Below the pieces are notes generated by a model. That model saw nothing but the letters and a program-made list of their open reading frames with translations, did not search any database and was not told where the DNA came from. From contig CM055095.1 of assembly GCA_029204225.1 (NCBI GenBank), positions 25,898,503-25,962,502 on the forward strand: a DNA stretch of 64,000 nt, read 5' to 3'. Positions 60,501 through 64,000 of the stretch are shown here, piece after piece; position 1 is the first letter of the stretch; each line of letters starts with the position of its first letter. Source of the stretch: Diphasiastrum complanatum. Taxonomy: Eukaryota > Streptophyta > Lycopodiopsida > Lycopodiales > Lycopodiaceae. The position numbers were made by a program, and so were the translations under genes.

Positions 60501-61922
60501 TGAAATCCCCTAGATTGTACGATTACTCATTAACATAAGATTCATGCCCAGCCCTTGCGTCCTATGATAATTGAACCAGTTGTTTTGATATCTGAAAGTA
60601 TAAAATTCCAAACATATTACAAAAACTATTTGCTACAAACAAATTTAACGGTGGACGAATCATTGTCCTAATTGTATATCATCATTCCTACTATTGAAAG
60701 GTTGGAAAAAACCTAAAGCCAAATTGCAACTTTTTAGTGTACATTTGGTTGAATGAGGGATAACACAACATAGTGCACGAAATGACTAGATACATACCAG
60801 GCCTGCAAGAGGTGGAAAAGAAGTTTGTGATCCAGGTTTTGCAGCAGGCTTGAAAACAAAATTTGAGGTCCCACTCTGTTCGGAGCTTTTAGCTTTCGAT
60901 GAATCTAAGGAAGAGGATGTCCGTTGGCCACTCCCATGAATAAATGGAGGCAATGGAAAGCTTCCCGTAGTTGGAGAAGGCTCGGACTGCTCAAGGAGCA
61001 AAACAAAAAAAAGTAACTGTGTGAGCAATGACCGAATATGAAATTCTCCAAGAAAATTAAGAAAACATCTTGAAATAACTAGGAGTAAAACATCAAGACT
61101 GAATACACATCCTACGTCGTGATATTGTCATCCTCGCATCACATAAATGCACAAAGGAAAATTTGTGAATTGAGGTCAAGTCTAATATAAAACCCAAACA
61201 TTTTGCATGTTTGAATCGATCAGCTCATTTGGCATCAAAGCTTAACAGATACAGCCCACTAGGGTTGCTTTGTGTGGCTTACAAATTCAAGTTAAAGCCG
61301 GATATAGTTCCTCAAAACATAAACTTTTCAATCACATATGATTCACCTGCTCATGTGCTTGAATGCGCACGAGCATATGAAAACAGAAAAATAAGCAGCA
61401 GAAGAATTCATGAAAGCATTTAGCTACCTGATGGGTAGCAAAGAGAACGGGAGAATCGAGCAGTGTCGTCGGACTGAGGCCAGGGGGAATAGTCACATAG
61501 CTCGACTTTGGAATCGGAAGCCGAGATGGGGGGGTGGCCTTGAAGCGAGCAGTCGAAGGCATAACCCCAGCTGACCCTAATTCCCTGCTTCTATCCCCTC
61601 CAAATACACTCTGTGTTTCTGCAACAGTATGTGAAGCAATTTCTGACCTTCCCGGTTTCTCATCTGCACCGCCGAGCTGCGCCGAGGGAGAATTCATGGC
61701 CCCTGCCAGCAGACTGGAGAAGGAAAAAGGCTTGCCCTCAGCATCGAGCTCGGACATGAAGCTAGGGGTGAGAGGCATGGGGCTGGGAAACATGTCTGAG
61801 GTTCTGAGAAGGGCCTCAGGGGATGGCCTGGGGGGCAGAGTGAGCTGCGGCCTGGAGGCCATGGGCTTGCGCAGCATCACACTGCCTTCTGTGGAGCCTT
61901 TCTTTCCCTGTTCAGCCTCCAT
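41494..61922 (-). CDS. WRKY: Group I WRKY transcription factor (two WRKY domains), 740 aa
   Basis: Five coding exons read on the minus strand: 61922-61428, 60986-60798, 43278-42491, 42380-42222 and 42085-41494. All introns are GT/AG, and the sum is 2223 nt with continuous frame. The product is a nuclear DNA-binding regulator of W-box (TTGACC/T) promoters, usually in defence or stress. The N-terminal region has FSSLLAGAM (residues about 68-76) and Ser-Pro clusters ([30 protein letters not shown]), typical MAP-kinase target sites. WRKY domain 1 is residues 342-392 (WRKYGQK; C362, C367, H390, H392; C-x4-C-x22-H-x-H). Domain 2 is 529-580 (WRKYGQK; C549, C554, H578, H580; C-x4-C-x23-H-x-H), split by the family's conserved intron in the PR codon. 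KRRKK (about 489-493) may be a nuclear signal. The motifs are nearest to WRKY3/WRKY4. The upstream frame is open for 49 more codons, but a TTTTCTCACAG acceptor-like site before MEAEQ favours this start. No decay is seen. Confidence 0.93.
43279..45112. other. Intron sequence, no gene recognised
   Basis: Mostly A/T-rich. A short degenerate direct repeat (CAACAGCGAAACA, near 43735 and 43797) is the only structure I see. Confidence 0.5.
45113..45850. mobile_element. Foldback/MULE-like non-autonomous DNA transposon with 12-bp direct repeats
   Basis: AGATGAAGCATA flanks the element at 45113-45124 and 45839-45850, as a target duplication would. The ends carry related inverted sequences (GCCCGTTCCGG on the left; ACCCGTTTCCGACCC when the right end is reversed) and many GTTCC/GGAAC subterminal motifs. 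Inside, CAGCCAACGACCCAAGCAC (from 45227) and its near-complement (45432-45458) form a hairpin arm of about 26 bp. No transposase is encoded. The family is uncertain: a Mutator-like element would give 9-10 bp. Confidence 0.65.
46021..46520. mobile_element. MITE-like element with GAACCGT terminal repeats
   Basis: The left end (TGAACCGTCGATGGTTCACC) and right end (ACGGTTCCCAGGACCCACGG) are clusters of GAACCGT and ACGGTTC in both orientations, forming imperfect inverted termini of 60-80 bp. These are like the subterminal repeat arrays of non-autonomous hAT elements. No coding sequence, and no clear target duplication was found. Confidence 0.6.
46184..46372 (+). repeat. Minisatellite of CTGTGAAATC units inside the MITE-like element
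   Basis: More than a dozen CTGTGAAAT(C) or TTGTGAAATC units. A higher-order unit of about 60 bp (CTGGTTCAATCTGTGAAATC, then ATTTGTGAAATC) appears at least twice. Confidence 0.9.
46521..47200. other. Intron sequence, no gene recognised
   Basis: Unassigned A/T-rich DNA. Confidence 0.4.
47205..47378 (-). mobile_element. Antisense copia RNase H C-terminal fragment
   Basis: Minus-strand translation gives [17 protein letters not shown] and, further on, [12 protein letters not shown], the hallmark end of copia RNase H. It is cut at 47378 by the TG end of another copia LTR, so it was the older target of that insertion. Confidence 0.8.
47379..51660 (-). mobile_element. Copia 3' LTR, split by a chromovirus
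   Basis: In plus coordinates the LTR runs 47379-47898 and 51517-51660 (about 664 bp without the insert), with ends TGTCCGGGAATTG and CTATCTCCAACA. On the minus strand it follows the purine run CAAGAGGGAG, a copia polypurine tract. It includes an ATTGC-rich microsatellite (47662-47716). A partial second copy lies at 53685-53953. Confidence 0.7.
47899..51511 (-). mobile_element. Chromovirus (Ty3/gypsy with chromodomain), 3.6 kb, internally reduced
   Basis: LTRs lie at 47899-48345 and 51064-51511 (TGTTACAAACTC...CCCTAACA), with target duplication GTTCG at 47894-47898 and 51512-51516. Minus-strand order: tRNA-Met primer site (51049-51061), gag (50068-49772; [20 protein letters not shown]), RNase H (49433-49176), integrase core (49269-48820; [27 protein letters not shown]), chromodomain (48579-48390; [17 protein letters not shown]), and polypurine tract AAGGAAGAGGGAA. 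The LTRs differ at about a dozen of 447 sites (roughly 3%), so it is fairly young. Several breaks and an internal rearrangement; much shorter than an intact chromovirus. Confidence 0.92.
51661..53684 (-). mobile_element. Copia 5' half: LTR, primer site and gag
   Basis: Minus-strand order: LTR end (53684-53385, ...CTTGTTTTCCTACA), tRNA-Met primer site TGGTATCAGAGC (53384-53373), leader with repeated GGGCGCCC blocks, gag start region ([19 protein letters not shown], near 52600), gag middle ([25 protein letters not shown], 52330-52150) and a zinc knuckle [14 protein letters not shown] (about 51870). Pol is absent; the gag tail runs straight to the polypurine tract of the LTR at 51660. The LTR ends differ on the two sides, so the structure may be a recombinant of two copias. 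Broken. Confidence 0.75.
53685..53953 (-). repeat. Partial second copy of the copia LTR found at 47715-47898/51517
   Basis: CATTTTGAATTCTAACC to GGTGTCGACGACTTC matches the split LTR closely over about 265 bp, across the site where the chromovirus inserted. It therefore also shows the empty target (GATAGTTCGACTTG). Confidence 0.85.
53954..54959. other. Intron sequence, no gene recognised
   Basis: Contains a polypurine-like TTGAGGGGGAG at 54273-54283, perhaps the 3' end of an eroded copia. The open stretches here resemble no known family. Confidence 0.4.
54960..55690 (+). mobile_element. Ty3/gypsy RT C-terminus and RNase H fragment
   Basis: Translation shows [57 protein letters not shown] and [16 protein letters not shown]. 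It is the end of RT and the start of RNase H of a chromovirus-like gypsy on the plus strand. Fossil with a few breaks and no paired LTRs. Confidence 0.88.
55867..55947 (+). repeat. (CT)n microsatellite
   Basis: About 81 bp of CT with one GT interruption, in a setting much like the CT run of the LTR-like region at 2.1 kb. Confidence 0.97.
55948..56343. other. Intron sequence, no gene recognised
   Basis: Unassigned DNA between the CT run and a solo LTR. Confidence 0.4.
56344..56832 (-). mobile_element. Solo LTR with 5-bp target duplication
   Basis: 479 bp (56349-56827), plus-strand ends TGTAGGAAATAG and CATTCCAACA, bounded on both sides by AGTAC (56344-56348 and 56828-56832). The TGTTGGAA... 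start on the minus strand suggests that orientation. No internal region remains, as after recombination between two LTRs. Confidence 0.88.
56833..57440. other. Intron sequence with one unplaced 62-codon open stretch
   Basis: 57261-57449 reads [24 protein letters not shown]..., which has the feel of a reverse-transcriptase C-terminal segment but is too short to assign. ATATCGCGAAGTTTTT occurs twice (57245 and 57377). Confidence 0.3.
57441..57900 (+). mobile_element. LTR-like region with CT microsatellite
   Basis: A (CT)n run at 57514-57562, then a TATA-like CCTATAAAGAGG at 57749-57760, then a C/T-rich TCTTCTCCTCC leader. The organisation resembles LTR promoters elsewhere in the window. Ends not identified. 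Confidence 0.35.
58052..58510 (+). repeat. CATCGCTGGCCAG repeat cluster
   Basis: The first 60 bp (CTTTAGGCAAGCCATCGCTG onward) match 39781-39861 in reverse. Degenerate CATCGCTG or CAGCGATG motifs then recur at least eight times to 58510. Confidence 0.8.
58511..59530. other. Intron sequence, no gene recognised
   Basis: Unassigned DNA. Confidence 0.4.
59540..59885 (+). mobile_element. Copia fragment: integrase tail to RT start
   Basis: The translation has a basic linker ([14 protein letters not shown]) followed by [20 protein letters not shown] and [14 protein letters not shown], the conserved entry into copia RT. RT itself is missing. Confidence 0.85.
59975..60155 (+). repeat. Spaced GGGCAGCAA repeats
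   Basis: GGGCAGCAA occurs near 59980, 60053, 60098 and 60145 with alignable flanks (TCCTTCAAG, TCTAGC), an eroded tandem array with irregular 45-75 bp spacing. Confidence 0.75.
60160..60797. other. Intron sequence, no gene recognised
   Basis: Unassigned A/T-rich DNA leading to the intron 2 donor site. Confidence 0.45.
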
Positions 61923-62400
61923 TAGTCTCAGATCCTCAGCCCTGAGGCAACTTCTTTGCAAATCCAGCTTAGTCTGTGAGAAAATAGACACGAAATGTTG
62001 CGTGGTCTGTCCACCATCGCCTCCAGAGGTGGGTGCTAAGCCAGCTGACGAGCAAGCACAAGCAAGCAAGTTTCAGCAGGCACAGTGCAAAAATCCAAGG
62101 AATTGTTTGTTTCTGCAGGTGAGGAGGTGAAATTGATGCTAAATATGAGGCGATCCAAGGCAGAGAGAGGTGGATCGGGCTAGGCAAAGGCACAAAGCTC
62201 CCGAGCGAGAGCGGAAGGGGAGAACAGAAAACCCACGCACAAAAGAAAAGAAAAAGAAGAGAGAGAAGAGAAGAGAAGAGAAGAGAGACAGAGACAGAGA
62301 CAGAGAGACAGAAAAGGAAAGGGATGGTCGCTGTAGCTATGGCGACTAAAAGCGATCTCCATTTGCGACAGCAGCCCTAACACCATGCTCACTCACCCTC
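61923..62400 (-). promoter_or_regulatory. 5' leader and core promoter region of the WRKY gene
   Basis: A pyrimidine-rich tract on the minus strand (62323-62241, CTCTTCTCTT units) is typical of plant 5' leaders. An acceptor-like TTTTCTCACAG (61984-61974) suggests a leader intron ending 52 bp before the ATG. The transcription start is not determinable. Confidence 0.45.
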
Positions 62401-63521
62401 TCCCTTAAGGGCTGGTCCCTAATATTAGACTCTCCCTCTCTCATGGTGCCATTTAGCTCCATCCTTCCGCTGGCACTGCCAAGACTTACAACCGGTCTCG
62501 TCAATGCTAGCTACTATTTTTGAAGCACGAGTTGATGATGAGAGCCAATCTCGGTAATGTTACTACTTCACTGTGAGTTAAATTCTCAAGCCTGAAGTTG
62601 ACTGTCGGAGCCTGTTGTTGTTGCAAGTCTCGACTTCATGGAGAAGACATTGTAGCTCGTGCGATTGTATAAGGGGGGCAAAGGAGGGATTGGAAGTTCC
62701 GACAAATAACTTTTTGTGATAACGAGCTCATGCTAGCATTCAGCTCAAACACAAGGCCTCTTTGCCATGCTAGGGAAGTCCCCCTCACGTCTCAGCATGG
62801 CCTTGCCATGGTTATGTTTTGGCCACAGCTTTGCACACTACCTTTTCTCTATTTTAAAAGAGTGCTGGCATTTCCTCTTTTGACGATAGAATTAGGTCAA
62901 GTTTAGATAAACATTACTTACCACCTTCCTTGCTCTACGACTCCTTTGCAGCTGCATTTAAATCTTACGTGATTGAAGGATGGGTATCTCACTTGGGGGG
63001 GCCCCTTATCCACTACTTATATTCAGCACAAATGTGTTCCTAGCAAACTCACTAGCTGTAATTTTGATGCCTTCACTCTCATGGGCTATAATCGTCACTC
63101 CTCGTGGATTAAGCATGAAAACTTTGAGCCTTGTGAATGGAATCTAAAAGATGCGAGGACCTAAGAATGGACTGAAAGTTTCTAGGCATTTCTTGCATAC
63201 ATAAAATAAGCTAGATAATTTCACACCTCTTTATATTGTGAAAATAGTTGACACATCCTCTTCTATTACCACTATCAAGACCTGATGTGAGGACTTCTTG
63301 TTATTGTGAGAATCTTGAGCCATCCAAATCGAATTTTAAAAAATTGAGCCCTCGTGAAAGGACCAAAGGTTTTCAAACATTTTTCACTAGCACAAATTAG
63401 CTAGACAATTCACAACTCCATATTATGGAAATTATCGGCACATCCTCTCCTCTCGCCCCTAACGAGGGTCAATGAGAGGACTAGCTGATAATATCCATGA
63501 TATATTACCACATATATATAT

Positions 63522-63556
<35 letters not shown>

Positions 63557-64000
63557 GATATACATACTAGCAAAGTGTGCTCGCCAATGGCGGGTGGCCG
63601 ATGGTATGCATGTGTATGTGTGTGTATACGTATATGTATGTGTATATTTTTTAACCTAACAAATTTAAACAAAACTGCACATTATCACCACAATACAAAG
63701 CATACGAATCTTTAAGTAATTCAAATTTGTATAGAGTCATCACAGTCAAAGATATCATATTGACCAAACCTAACAACCAACAAAAGCTCCGAGTTGAGGA
63801 GAATATGCTCACATGCATTCATCACAACAACAACCGTGTTAAAACAAGGACATTATTGTGGGAACTACAGGTGTCTACACATATTCTCAATTGTTATCCA
63901 TGTCACAATAAGTAAGTAAGGTGACTTTTTTGTCCATATCATGAGTCAAAAGTCGGACATTGTTTCAACTCTAAATTATAAGGTTAACAATGTATAATCA
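62401..64000. other. Upstream flank of the WRKY gene, no gene recognised
   Basis: Open stretches are short and unlike known proteins. An AT microsatellite lies at 63512-63553, followed by a GTATGTGTATGT-type stretch to about 63650. Confidence 0.5.
63512..63553 (+). repeat. (AT)n microsatellite
   Basis: About 42 bp of AT dinucleotide with one G interruption. Confidence 0.97.

Larger units (their letters stand above)
43279..60797 (-). other. 17.5-kb intron 2 of the WRKY gene, filled with mobile elements
   Basis: Donor GTATGT at 60797 and acceptor TGTGCAG ending at 43279, phase 0, between AGL and ASFGVSHQQ. The other introns are 111, 136 and 441 bp. The insertions are listed separately. Splicing must skip several LTRs, in both orientations, that carry polyadenylation-type signals. 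Confidence 0.9.

Noticed and set aside
61923-62069. Upstream in-frame start adding 49 residues to the WRKY protein
   Set aside because: The added residues look like leader, and an acceptor-like TTTTCTCACAG lies within; MEAEQ is the better start.
62401-64000. W-box cores (TTGACC/T) upstream of the WRKY gene, suggesting autoregulation
   Set aside because: About half a dozen in 1.6 kb on both strands is not clearly above chance.

Overview
The window looks like nuclear DNA of a vascular plant with a large, retrotransposon-rich genome. The evidence is a spliced group I WRKY transcription factor gene, the remains of a COMT-type plant O-methyltransferase gene, and nested Ty3/gypsy and Ty1/copia elements whose primer-binding sites match plant tRNA-Asp or initiator tRNA-Met. 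The clade cannot be fixed from the sequence alone. There are no prokaryotic features, tRNA or rRNA genes, or CRISPR arrays.

Layout. 1-6.7 kb: retroelement fragments (zinc-knuckle gag, an LTR-like region with CT microsatellites, gypsy RT, a small LTR with tRNA-Met site, antisense gypsy integrase, and a gypsy LTR fragment between 0.1-kb direct repeats). 7.1-8.6 kb: a three-exon O-methyltransferase gene on the + strand that appears dead. 8.6-13.2 kb: 3' half of a gypsy element (copy C). 15.9-25.3 kb: gypsy copy B, + strand. 25.8-35.8 kb: gypsy copy A, - strand, structurally complete (LTRs, tRNA-Asp site, gag, pol, third ORF, polypurine tract), inserted in a copia element with target duplication AAGGG. 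36-38 kb: the rest of that copia plus another copia fragment. 38-41.4 kb: mostly unassigned DNA with tandem repeats.

41.5-61.9 kb: the WRKY gene on the - strand, five coding exons, 740 codons, both WRKY domains intact. Its second intron is about 17.5 kb and holds a foldback-like element, a MITE-like element, a 3.6-kb chromovirus inside a copia LTR, copia gag remains, gypsy and copia pol fragments and a solo LTR. 62-64 kb: 5' leader and upstream flank of the WRKY gene.

The WRKY gene is the only locus that looks like a working host gene. The most interesting unexplained material is in gypsy copies A, B and C. They share a third ORF between pol and the 3' LTR, encoding a globular N-terminal part, a Ser/Thr/Pro-rich linker and a C-terminal coiled coil. 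In front of it lies an intergenic zone with a reiterated AACCTTCGCCGA-like motif that is also reiterated in the leader. Copies B and A face each other across only about 0.5 kb and so form a roughly 9.5-kb imperfect inverted repeat. All retroelements are treated as fossils.
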